Translations under genes and position numbers: made by a program | Part shown: piece after piece, positions 1 to 5,527 of the stretch | Layout of the letters: each line of letters starts with the position of its first letter | Position numbering within the stretch: position 1 is the first letter of the stretch | Assembly (NCBI GenBank): GCA_902489945.1 | Contig: CABUBZ010000050.1 | Span: 1 to 14,516, forward strand | Origin: an uncultured Collinsella sp. | Lineage (GTDB): Bacteria > Actinomycetota > Coriobacteriia > Coriobacteriales > Coriobacteriaceae | DNA: 14,516 nt | Direction of reading: 5' to 3' | Notes under the pieces: model-generated | What the model was told of the DNA's origin: nothing | Databases searched by the model: none | The model's input: the letters and a program-made list of their open reading frames with translations, nothing else

Positions 1-30
1 AACACCGCATGGATTCGAACCTCGGTCGAG

Positions 31-126
31 GCGCGGGCGTAAAGAAAACGCGGAGCGTTTTTAGCCCGCGGGCGAGGACGCCGGCAGGCGGCCGAAGCCG
101 GTGCGGATCCGCGCAAGCGGATACGC
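31..126 (+). other. Conserved four-hairpin core, copy 1
   Basis: Four helices can be drawn. P1 pairs CGCGGGC (32-38) with GCCCGCG (64-70). P2, nested in it, pairs AAAACGC (45-51) with GCGTTTT (55-61). P3 pairs CGCC (79-82) with GGCG (87-90). P4 pairs 103-112 with 117-126 across a GCAA tetraloop, 9 of 10 positions. GGGCGA (70-75) and GAAGCCGG (94-101) lie between helices and are identical in the second copy at 3064-3069 and 3086-3093. GNRA-type loops and preserved pairing suggest a folded RNA or folded single-stranded DNA; function unknown. Confidence 0.6.
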
Positions 127-128
127 GG

Positions 129-147
129 AATCCTATACGCCGCACCA
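129..147 (+). repeat. Duplicated tRNA 3' end (T-arm half, acceptor, CCA)
   Basis: Reads as the end of a T-loop (AAT), a T-stem 3' strand (CCTAT), a 7-nt acceptor strand ACGCCGC, discriminator A and CCA. No D-arm, anticodon arm or 5' acceptor strand precedes it; the hairpin core is there instead. It is therefore a partial tRNA copy, not a tRNA gene. The expected parent would begin with GCGGCGT, which cannot be checked because it would lie outside the window. Confidence 0.6.
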
Positions 148-158
148 TTTGAGATTAG

Positions 159-181
159 AGCTCCCGGCAACGGGGGCTTTT
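159..181 (+). terminator. Intrinsic terminator inside repeat unit 1
   Basis: AGCTCCCG and CGGGGGCT form an 8-bp stem (one G-T pair) around a GCAA loop, followed by TTTTC. It sits after the CCA of the tRNA-end copy, as a normal tRNA terminator would. Confidence 0.7.
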
Positions 182-191
182 CTTTTACGTA

Positions 192-214
192 AACACCACA
201 TGGATTCGAACCTC
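192..214 (+). repeat. Closing inverted T-arm-like segment, locus 1
   Basis: Repeats bases 1-23 with one mismatch and contains GGATTCGAACC, the reverse complement of a T-loop. No hairpin core follows. The remaining 215-320 up to the next gene hold a possible -10 (TAAGAT, 247-252) without a convincing -35, and nothing else I can identify. Confidence 0.65.
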
Positions 215-320
215 AGTCAAAGGGGACTATTTCTTATCGACTCGTGTAAGATTTCGAGTATGCGCCTCGGTGAGGCCGCGGCGCGCTCTTTCTTCAGACG
301 ACCGATCAGGGTGATATTTC

Positions 321-2762
321 GTGGCAGAGCGTCCGACATACAAGCTCAGGTTTCTCGATCCCAAAAAGCGCTTTCCGGCCATGCCCGAGCAACCTGCTGG
401 CCGTTCGTATGGCGTGGTCTGGAAGCTCTTTGGCGACGATCCGCACGAATCATGCTACGCCGTTGAATTTGTCGGCAAAAGCCATGTATCACTTTTGGGC
501 TACGTGAGCGTGTCGGGCGAGGTCTACAAGGTTGACCGCCCCGTTAACGAGGTGCCATTGCCCGAAGAGCCCGACATGCAACTGGTTCTCGATGAGTCCG
601 ACTCCAGCGTTGGCGAGATTACGGTAAGGGGTGCCGAAGGTACGATGCGGCCCCGCGCGCGAGTTATCGGCTCTCCCGAAGGCACCATGCGCGAACAATC
701 TGATCGCGAGACATGGAATTCGACGCGCAGCCTTCGCTACGGCGAGTTCATGGCCTCGATGTTCTTGCGCTACGTGATATTCGCCGATTCTGAAAACGCC
801 GTCTCGGGCACGGCAGACGGTGACGGCCTCGACGAGGGCATGAAAAATGCCGTCGACAAGATCAAACTTGTAAAACTCCCCGAGCCGGTTGAGGTGCTGC
901 TGGGTTTTGATTCCACACCGCTGCCCGATGCAATCGAAACGTTGCTCTACCGCATTGACCATACAGATAATCCAAGTGGCATTGAGCGCTATGCCGCCGC
1001 TTTGATGGGCGAAGTTAATCTGCCACGCCTGCGTACCATCGCGACCAAAACCGAAATGAGCCTGGCGCGCATCGATCGCTCGAGGCTCTTCTATCTCAAT
1101 TTTGACCGTAGCCTGCTGGATCAGGACGAGATCGATACCCTGCTTGCCGTCGAGTGCCGCCTGAACCGCCTATCGGGCATTCTTGAGCGTATTGGGGCAG
1201 GGTTGGGCCCCGTCGCCTCGTCGCCAAGCTTTGAGGGCTGCTCGCTCTTTGACCTATGGCATATCAGCAAGACGACAAACGACGTTCCTCGCCTGCTCGA
1301 AACGCTGTCGAATGACAACCCATGGGCCAAGCCGGGGACGGTTGCGTGCCAGCCGGGTGGCGAGTGGGACGTTCGCACCCGCTTTGCACGTATCGTAGAA
1401 GCGCTCAACGTGGTCACGCGGCTCGACTACACCTATCGAGCGAACGTCGCCGAGGGCATCATGCTGGTGCGATTTGGCCGCACGGTTGTCGATGCTATGC
1501 CCCAGCGCGAATACGATGCTCAAGATGACGCCTGGCGCGAGGTGGATGAGCCTAAGCGCGCAGCATGGGCCACTGAGCACGATGCGCGTATCGCGCTTAC
1601 ACTCGCGGCGGCTTGCTTTGCTTCGGGCGCTCACATCACGCGCTGCTACGTGCAGATTGCGGCTCCCGACGGTGAGCAGGGCGAGCGCGTTGTTAAAACG
1701 TATTCCTTTGGCCGTGCGGCCTATCTGGCCGATTGCGTTTCTGTCGCCAAGGATCTTGAGAGCATGGATATGGACGACATGCCCTGCAAGCATTTGCTCG
1801 AGGCATATGAGGCAGATGCGCCGGACATGATTGAACCTGCAGAGGTTCACGCCCGACCACGTGATGACCATCGTCCATTGCCGCCTGCGCTTCGCGATTT
1901 GCTGCTCGCTGATACGGCTGACGAGCTTGAGGTCATGGAGGAGGACAACGATCCGTATGTCGCCCGTGTCGTCGAGCTGCGCGAGCAATCCAAAGTTGAC
2001 CGAGCCGGTGCTTTCGAGGGCTTTTCTCGCCTTGTCGAGGAGCTGGAAGCCAAGTGTACGGTTGCTGAGCTTTTGGCGACGGGCCCGGTGCAGACCCAGT
2101 TCTGCGACAACCAGCTGGTGCGCATGGTGCTGCCGGTGATGGAGGAGGACCGTTCCGTGCGTATCCTTCGCGCTCCCGATGCGCTGTATTTTGCCCAGCA
2201 CGAGATCTGCAGCTTTTACGCCGAACAAGAGGACTTTGAGCGTGCGCTGCCCGAGGTGCGTCGTCTCTACGATTTGGCGCGCTCGTCCATGCAGTCTCAC
2301 TTCGCCCTGATCAACGTGCTGGCACGCCTGGAACGCTATGACGAGATTATCGAGGTAGCGCGCCACGGCCTGCGCATTGCCAGCGACCGGCCTTCGATCG
2401 GTTACCTGTTCTATCGCCTGGCATTCGCCTACTGGAACTGCGACCAGCTCGAGCTGGCGCTGGCATGTTATCGCCTGGTGCCGCGCGGCGAGGAGTCGGG
2501 CGGCAGTGCGCAGGAGGAGATGCAGGGCCTCATGAACGAGATGGGCGTCATCAAGCCGCCCACGTTTGAGGAGGCTGTCGAGACCATCCGCAAGGCAGGC
2601 CTTGAGCTGCCGCCGGTACCCGCCGTGACCAATCAACTCGCGGATTCCGCCGTGCAACTCGTCGATAACGGCTTCTTTTTCTTGGCGCGCGGCTGCATCT
2701 ATCAAATGTGGCGCACCATGGGCAACGATGAGCTCGGCTCCCTCAACCGCTCGCTGGGGTAG
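321..2762 (+). CDS. Large TPR-containing protein of unknown function
   Basis: This 813-residue protein has no signal peptide or membrane segment and should be cytoplasmic. The N-terminal 600 residues match nothing I recognise; they are acidic, with a polar stretch around residues 90-135. From about residue 607 to 735, paired amphipathic helices with TPR-like spacing appear (for example FYAEQEDFERALPEVRRLY and FAYWNCDQLELALACYRLV), which suggests a protein-protein interaction surface. The GTG start is chosen because AGGGTGA (308-314) sits 6 nt upstream and the next in-frame ATG has no ribosome binding site. The gene stands alone: repeats lie upstream and a tRNA promoter downstream. Codon use resembles its neighbours. 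The TPR call is moderately sure; any specific role would be a guess. Confidence 0.85.
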   Translation: MAERPTYKLRFLDPKKRFPAMPEQPAGRSYGVVWKLFGDDPHESCYAVEFVGKSHVSLLGYVSVSGEVYKVDRPVNEVPLPEEPDMQLVLDESDSSVGEITVRGAEGTMRPRARVIGSPEGTMREQSDRETWNSTRSLRYGEFMASMFLRYVIFADSENAVSGTADGDGLDEGMKNAVDKIKLVKLPEPVEVLLGFDSTPLPDAIETLLYRIDHTDNPSGIERYAAALMGEVNLPRLRTIATKTEMSLARIDRSRLFYLNFDRSLLDQDEIDTLLAVECRLNRLSGILERIGAGLGPVASSPSFEGCSLFDLWHISKTTNDVPRLLETLSNDNPWAKPGTVACQPGGEWDVRTRFARIVEALNVVTRLDYTYRANVAEGIMLVRFGRTVVDAMPQREYDAQDDAWREVDEPKRAAWATEHDARIALTLAAACFASGAHITRCYVQIAAPDGEQGERVVKTYSFGRAAYLADCVSVAKDLESMDMDDMPCKHLLEAYEADAPDMIEPAEVHARPRDDHRPLPPALRDLLLADTADELEVMEEDNDPYVARVVELREQSKVDRAGAFEGFSRLVEELEAKCTVAELLATGPVQTQFCDNQLVRMVLPVMEEDRSVRILRAPDALYFAQHEICSFYAEQEDFERALPEVRRLYDLARSSMQSHFALINVLARLERYDEIIEVARHGLRIASDRPSIGYLFYRLAFAYWNCDQLELALACYRLVPRGEESGGSAQEEMQGLMNEMGVIKPPTFEEAVETIRKAGLELPPVPAVTNQLADSAVQLVDNGFFFLARGCIYQMWRTMGNDELGSLNRSLG

Positions 2763-2811
2763 GCGAAGCTTCCAAGGAGGAACGGATGCTAGGCAATTAG
2801 AAAATTTCCTC

Positions 2812-2840
2812 TTGCCCATCCTTGGCTGTTTGGTTACTAT
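2812..2840 (+). promoter_or_regulatory. Promoter of tRNA-Ser
   Basis: A -35 TTGCCC (2812-2817) and a -10 TACTAT (2835-2840) are separated by exactly 17 bp. Transcription would start about 8 nt before the mature tRNA 5' end. Confidence 0.6.
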
Positions 2841-2854
2841 AGAACGGCTGTTAC

Positions 2855-2945
2855 GGAGAGCTGACCGAGAGGCCGAAGGTGCTCGCCTGCTAAGCGAGTA
2901 TGCCCCAAAAGGGCATCTGGGGTTCGAATCCCCAGCTCTCCGCCA
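2855..2945 (+). tRNA. tRNA-Ser (anticodon GCU)
   Basis: A 91-nt class II tRNA with encoded CCA. Acceptor strands GGAGAGC (2855-2861) and GCTCTCC (2935-2941) pair fully and the discriminator is G. The anticodon stem CTCGC/GCGAG encloses loop CTGCTAA, giving anticodon GCT, which reads AGC and AGU serine codons. The long variable arm ATGCCC/GGGCAT is typical of tRNA-Ser. The T-arm is TGGGG-TTCGAAT-CCCCA. Its 3' end is duplicated 190 bp downstream (see the repeat unit at 3001-3191). Confidence 0.96.
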
Positions 2946-2959
2946 GTATGACTTGAAAG

Positions 2960-2985
2960 AAGGGTCCCATTTGGGGCCCTTTTTT
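2960..2985 (+). terminator. Terminator of tRNA-Ser
   Basis: AAGGGTCCC (2960-2968) pairs with GGGGCCCTT (2973-2981), 9 bp with one T-G pair, loop ATTT, then a T run. A near-identical copy is at 3150-3175. Confidence 0.85.
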
Positions 2986-3024
2986 GTACGGAGAAAGGAG
3001 GCTGGGGATTCGAACCCGAGAGGG

Positions 3025-3113
3025 CACGGGCGTTAAGCAAACGCGAAAGCGTTTGTAGCCCGTGGGCGAAAAGCCGCCAGGCTTTGAAGCCGGAGGGCAT
3101 GCGTAGCGTGCCC
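3025..3113 (+). other. Conserved four-hairpin core, copy 2
   Basis: P1 pairs CACGGGC (3025-3031) with GCCCGTG (3058-3064). P2 pairs CAAACGC (3038-3044) with GCGTTTG (3049-3055) across a GAAA loop. P3 pairs AAAGCC (3070-3075) with GGCTTT (3080-3085). P4 pairs GGGCATGC (3095-3102) with GCGTGCCC (3106-3113). Relative to copy 1, the differences in P1 (G-C to A-T) and P2 (A-T to C-G) are on both strands of the helix, so pairing is kept. Confidence 0.65.
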
Positions 3114-3117
3114 GGAC

Positions 3118-3135
3118 ATCCCCAGCTCTCCGCCA
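3118..3135 (+). repeat. Duplicated tRNA-Ser 3' end with CCA
   Basis: The 18 bases are identical to 2928-2945 of tRNA-Ser: the last T-loop bases, T-stem 3' strand, acceptor strand, discriminator and CCA. There is no anticodon arm, so it is a fragment rather than a second tRNA. Confidence 0.9.
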
Positions 3136-3149
3136 GTTTAACTTTAAAG

Positions 3150-3175
3150 AAGGGTCCCATCGGGGGCCCTTTTTT
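3150..3175 (+). terminator. Second copy of the tRNA-Ser terminator
   Basis: Stem AAGGGTCCC (3150-3158) and GGGGCCCTT (3163-3171) with loop ATCG, then a T run. Only the loop differs from the copy at 2960-2985. Confidence 0.8.
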
Positions 3176-3191
3176 ATTATCGAGAAAGGGT

Positions 3192-3208
3192 GCTGGGGAT
3201 TCGAACCC
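3192..3208 (+). repeat. Closing inverted T-arm copy, locus 2
   Basis: Identical to 3001-3017 and reverse complementary to tRNA-Ser 2920-2936. No hairpin core follows it; the terminator of the opposing gene starts 3 bases later. Confidence 0.85.
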
Positions 3209-3210
3209 TC

Positions 3211-3243
3211 AAAAAAGGAGGCATCCTTTCGGACGCCTCCTTT
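3211..3243 (-). terminator. Terminator of the D,D-carboxypeptidase gene
   Basis: AAAGGAGGC and GCCTCCTTT form a 9-bp stem with an extra inner TCC/GGA helix. On the minus strand the hairpin is followed by six T residues, which fits the gene ending at 3268. Confidence 0.85.
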
Positions 3244-3267
3244 CAGTGGGCTTATTATTCTTGCGCC

Positions 3268-4608
3268 CTACACCTCGGGCGCCTTGGCGACGGTCTCGCT
3301 TTCTGCTGTGAGCGGGCGGTTGTCGATGCGACGGCCCAAGCGATCGAGCTTCACAAGGAGCCATTCAATGGGATTCGGCCCTGCGCCTTCCTCGTCGGCA
3401 ACTAGGTCCATGACGGCGATCTTGGTGCCGTCCTGCTTGAGCGTGACGCTACCCACCTTGTCGCCCACATGCACCGTGCCCGAAAGATCGTCGTAGCTAA
3501 TCTTTTCGGTCACCTTGCCGGCAAGGGAAAACACGGTCGCTTGCGCCGTGGGATCGGCGAGTGTGGCGTCGATCGTCTTATCCGTCCAGTCGGTTTGGCC
3601 AATGCGCGCCATAAGCGGGTTGCCGTTGGCGGTCTTTTCCTGTGTGTTGGCGATTGCGACCGTCACCTTGTGGCCGTAGTACCAGTTGGCAAGGGTGGCG
3701 GTATCGGTAAAGCGCTGGTCGGTGGTGGTGGAGTTCAAAACGACGGTGTAGATCTCGTCGCCGTCGCGGTTGTAGGCGCTCGCAAAGCAATAGCCCGCGT
3801 CGTCGGTGGTACCGGTCTTGCCACCGATGTTGCCATCTTGGCCCAGCAAATAGTTATGCGTGTCCATGGAATGCGAATGGTCGGTGCCGTCGGCGCCCGT
3901 GACCTCGATCCAGGAATCCTCGCTCGCTACGACCTCGCGGATCGTATCGTTTTTCATGGCCTCCTGCATCATCAGCGCTACGTCGTGTGCGGTTGAGTGC
4001 ATATCGCCAGCCCACTCATCAAAGTCCAGACCATGCGGGTTTTCAAAAAGCGTACCGGTGCAGCCGAGCTTCTTAGCGCGCTCGTTCATGGCCTTCACAA
4101 AGGTTGCCTCGGCGTCTTTGGTCTTAGGCTCGATCTTCTTGCCCACATATTCGGCGAGCACGACGGCGGCGTCGTTGCCCGAGGGAATCATCAGGCCGCG
4201 CAGTGCCTGCTCCACGGTAAGCTCGTCGCCTTCGAGCAAGCCGGCGGTCGAATTACCCACGGTGGCTGCGGCGTTGCTCACCGTGACCTTCTCGTCCATC
4301 TTGCAATTCTCGACGGTTAGGATTGCGGTCATGACCTTGGTGATCGAGGCGATTTTGACCTGCTCATCGGCGCCGCGCCCGTAGTAGACGGTGCCGTCTT
4401 TGCCCATGACGAGCGCATTGGTCGCATCGATATCGGGCAGATTTTCGGCCGTGATGCCGCGCGCATCGGCGGTTTTGCCGCAAACATTGTCGGTCGTGAG
4501 TACTTGGGCGCCGGCGACGGTGGGCACGCCAGCGGCAAGGGCGATAGCGCAGACAAAGCCGGCGGCAAGCTGAGCTGAGCGCTTTGCAAAAGAGGTGAGG
4601 GACTTCAC
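3268..4608 (-). CDS. D-alanyl-D-alanine carboxypeptidase (peptidase S11, PBP5/6-like)
   Basis: This secreted serine enzyme removes the terminal D-Ala from peptidoglycan pentapeptides. From the GTG start the protein has 446 residues. A basic signal peptide with hydrophobic core (about residues 8-34) ends near VAGAQ. The penicillin-binding motifs are all present: SITK (88-91, acylated serine S88), SGN (143-145) and KTG (264-266). A PBP5-type C-terminal domain follows, and a short amphipathic segment (IEWLLVKLDRLGRRI) may anchor it to the membrane. The frame stays open upstream to ATGs at 4719 and 4677. I prefer GTG at 4608 because a -10 at 4648-4653 would put those ATGs outside the transcript and because it gives a normal signal peptide; its ribosome binding site (GAAAG) is weak. 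It is divergent from a VanRS-like pair that may control it. Confidence 0.92.
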   Translation of the reverse strand: MKSLTSFAKRSAQLAAGFVCAIALAAGVPTVAGAQVLTTDNVCGKTADARGITAENLPDIDATNALVMGKDGTVYYGRGADEQVKIASITKVMTAILTVENCKMDEKVTVSNAAATVGNSTAGLLEGDELTVEQALRGLMIPSGNDAAVVLAEYVGKKIEPKTKDAEATFVKAMNERAKKLGCTGTLFENPHGLDFDEWAGDMHSTAHDVALMMQEAMKNDTIREVVASEDSWIEVTGADGTDHSHSMDTHNYLLGQDGNIGGKTGTTDDAGYCFASAYNRDGDEIYTVVLNSTTTDQRFTDTATLANWYYGHKVTVAIANTQEKTANGNPLMARIGQTDWTDKTIDATLADPTAQATVFSLAGKVTEKISYDDLSGTVHVGDKVGSVTLKQDGTKIAVMDLVADEEGAGPNPIEWLLVKLDRLGRRIDNRPLTAESETVAKAPEV

Positions 4609-4647
4609 AGATTTCGCTTTCGACGGGATGGTCTCTTCTGGAACTAG

Positions 4648-4653
4648 AGTATA
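4648..4653 (-). promoter_or_regulatory. -10 element of the carboxypeptidase gene
   Basis: Reads TATACT on the minus strand, five of six consensus bases. No good -35 is seen at 16-18 bp, which could mean activator dependence. It implies a leader of about 33 nt before the GTG at 4608. Confidence 0.45.
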
Positions 4654-4724
4654 TCGTTTGCCGGTGTCGGCGATCATCGCGTGCGTGCGTGGCCCACATC
4701 CGCGCCCGAACGGGCACAAGGGTG

Positions 4725-4740
4725 CTTAAGGCCGACTTAA
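4725..4740. promoter_or_regulatory. Possible response-regulator operator (two CTTAA repeats)
   Basis: CTTAA occurs at 4725-4729 and again at 4736-4740, a direct repeat with 11-bp offset, the spacing used by OmpR/PhoB-type dimers. It lies in the divergent promoter region about 40 bp upstream of the -10 at 4780. Two short repeats can occur by chance. Confidence 0.3.
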
Positions 4741-4779
4741 TCACCCACGCTTGTTGTGTGTGGCGTGCGCCCCCTCGGG

Positions 4780-4785
4780 CATAAT
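4780..4785 (+). promoter_or_regulatory. -10 element of the VanR-like operon
   Basis: CATAAT, five of six consensus bases, 20 nt upstream of the start codon. TTGTGT (4754-4759) is the nearest -35-like sequence, but its 20-bp spacing is too long. The ribosome binding site GAGAGGAG (4793-4800) follows directly. Confidence 0.45.
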
Positions 4786-4805
4786 GGAGCGCGAGAGGAG
4801 CACGC

Positions 4806-5501
4806 ATGAACGAGCACATTTTGGTAGTTGATGACGAGAAGGCCATCGCCGACTTGGTTGGTATCTACCTTACAAAAGAGGGCTTTGATGTCCAGATTGC
4901 CTATAGCGGGGCCGATGCTGCCAAGGCAATCTTGGAGCAGGAGTTCGATTTGGCGCTGCTGGATGTCATGCTGCCCGATATCGATGGATTTGAGCTGCTG
5001 CGTACGATCCGTTCCAGCCATACCTATCCTGTGATCATGCTGACGGCGCGCGATGCCCAGCAAGACAAGATCGAGGGCCTTTCGCTTGGTGCGGACGATT
5101 ACGTGGTTAAGCCGTTCCGCCCGCTGGAGCTCATCGCGCGTGTGCACGCTCAGCTTCGCCGCTACACCAGCTACGGTAGCCGTGCGCAGGCGGCCGAGTC
5201 GCCGACCATTCAGCTCGACGGCTTGGAGATCAACCGCGATGCTCGTTCCGTAACGGTGGACGGTTCACCGGTACGCCTCACACCCACCGAGTATTCAATC
5301 TTGCTGTATCTGGTCGAGCATCGCGGCAGCGTGGTGGCCGTGGAGGACCTGTTCCGCGCGGTATGGAACGAGGACTTTATGCCCGGCTCCAACAATACGG
5401 TGATGGTGCACATTCGCCACTTGCGCGAAAAGATCGGCGACGACGCACAAAAGCCGCGCTTTATCAAAAACGTCTGGGGCGTCGGCTACATCATCGAATA
5501 A
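4806..5501 (+). CDS. VanR-like response regulator (OmpR/PhoB family)
   Basis: A 231-residue DNA-binding response regulator, normal length for the family. The receiver domain (about 1-120) has acidic residues D9 and D10, phosphoacceptor D53, switch threonine T80 and K102 in KPFRPLELIARV. The segment HTYPVIMLT followed by GADDYVVKPFRPLELIARV is very close to what I recall of enterococcal VanR. A winged-helix output domain fills about 130-231, ending in GVGYIIE. The start has a strong GAGAGGAG site 5 nt upstream. The sensor kinase gene follows after 26 bp, so the two are an operon. The likely role is control of cell-wall genes, including perhaps the divergent carboxypeptidase; the VanR resemblance is from memory of the family, and the target is inference. 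No vanHAX genes are present. Confidence 0.9.
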   Translation: MNEHILVVDDEKAIADLVGIYLTKEGFDVQIAYSGADAAKAILEQEFDLALLDVMLPDIDGFELLRTIRSSHTYPVIMLTARDAQQDKIEGLSLGADDYVVKPFRPLELIARVHAQLRRYTSYGSRAQAAESPTIQLDGLEINRDARSVTVDGSPVRLTPTEYSILLYLVEHRGSVVAVEDLFRAVWNEDFMPGSNNTVMVHIRHLREKIGDDAQKPRFIKNVWGVGYIIE

Positions 5502-5527
5502 CGCTTTTCGCTTGTGAGGATCTTGAT

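Larger units (their letters stand above)
1..191 (+). repeat. tRNA-linked 191-bp repeat unit, locus 1
   Basis: The unit starts with an inverted T-arm-like segment (GGATTCGAACC at 11-21). A hairpin-rich core follows (about 31-128), then the 3' half of a T-arm plus acceptor strand and CCA (129-147), then an intrinsic terminator (159-181). The opening 23 bases recur at 192-214 with one mismatch, giving a period of 191 bp. The unit at 3001-3191 has the same period and the same order of parts. The parent tRNA is expected just upstream of the window, which is inference. The core and the order of parts are seen directly; the element family is not one I recognise. Confidence 0.7.
3001..3191 (+). repeat. 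tRNA-linked 191-bp repeat unit, locus 2
   Basis: Parts in order: an inverted copy of the tRNA-Ser T-arm (3001-3017, perfect 17-bp reverse complement of 2920-2936), a hairpin core (about 3018-3117), a direct copy of the tRNA-Ser 3' end (3118-3135), then a copy of the tRNA terminator (3150-3175). The next inverted T-arm copy starts at 3192, so the period is 191 bp, the same as locus 1. Segments 2928-3017 and 3118-3208 are long direct repeats of roughly 85-90% identity by eye. The unit is closed by a 9-bp inverted repeat, GCTGGGGAT (3001-3009) and ATCCCCAGC (3118-3126). Confidence 0.75.

Noticed and set aside
1..214. CRISPR-like array
   Set aside because: Only two repeats 191 bp apart, with internal hairpins and a tRNA fragment between them; spacing and content do not fit CRISPR.
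101..466. A 121-codon frame starting in the repeat and running into the TPR gene
   Set aside because: It crosses the tRNA-end copy and terminator and overlaps the real gene in another frame; no ribosome binding site.
1254..2819. A 521-codon open frame on the minus strand
   Set aside because: Antisense to the TPR protein, with no recognisable domain or ribosome binding site; composition fits a shadow frame.
3118..3135. Second tRNA gene
   Set aside because: Only the T-arm half, acceptor strand and CCA are present; no anticodon arm or 5' acceptor strand.
2728..3311. Short frames across tRNA-Ser and the repeat unit
   Set aside because: They translate tRNA, hairpins and terminators; the similar peptides arise from the DNA repeat itself.
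3469..4384. Plus-strand frames opposite the carboxypeptidase
   Set aside because: The minus strand encodes all three penicillin-binding motifs in order; the plus frames show no domain.
4704..4715. GCCCG/CGGGC inverted repeat as a terminator
   Set aside because: It has a stem of at most 4-5 bp and no T run on either strand, and it lies in a divergent promoter region.
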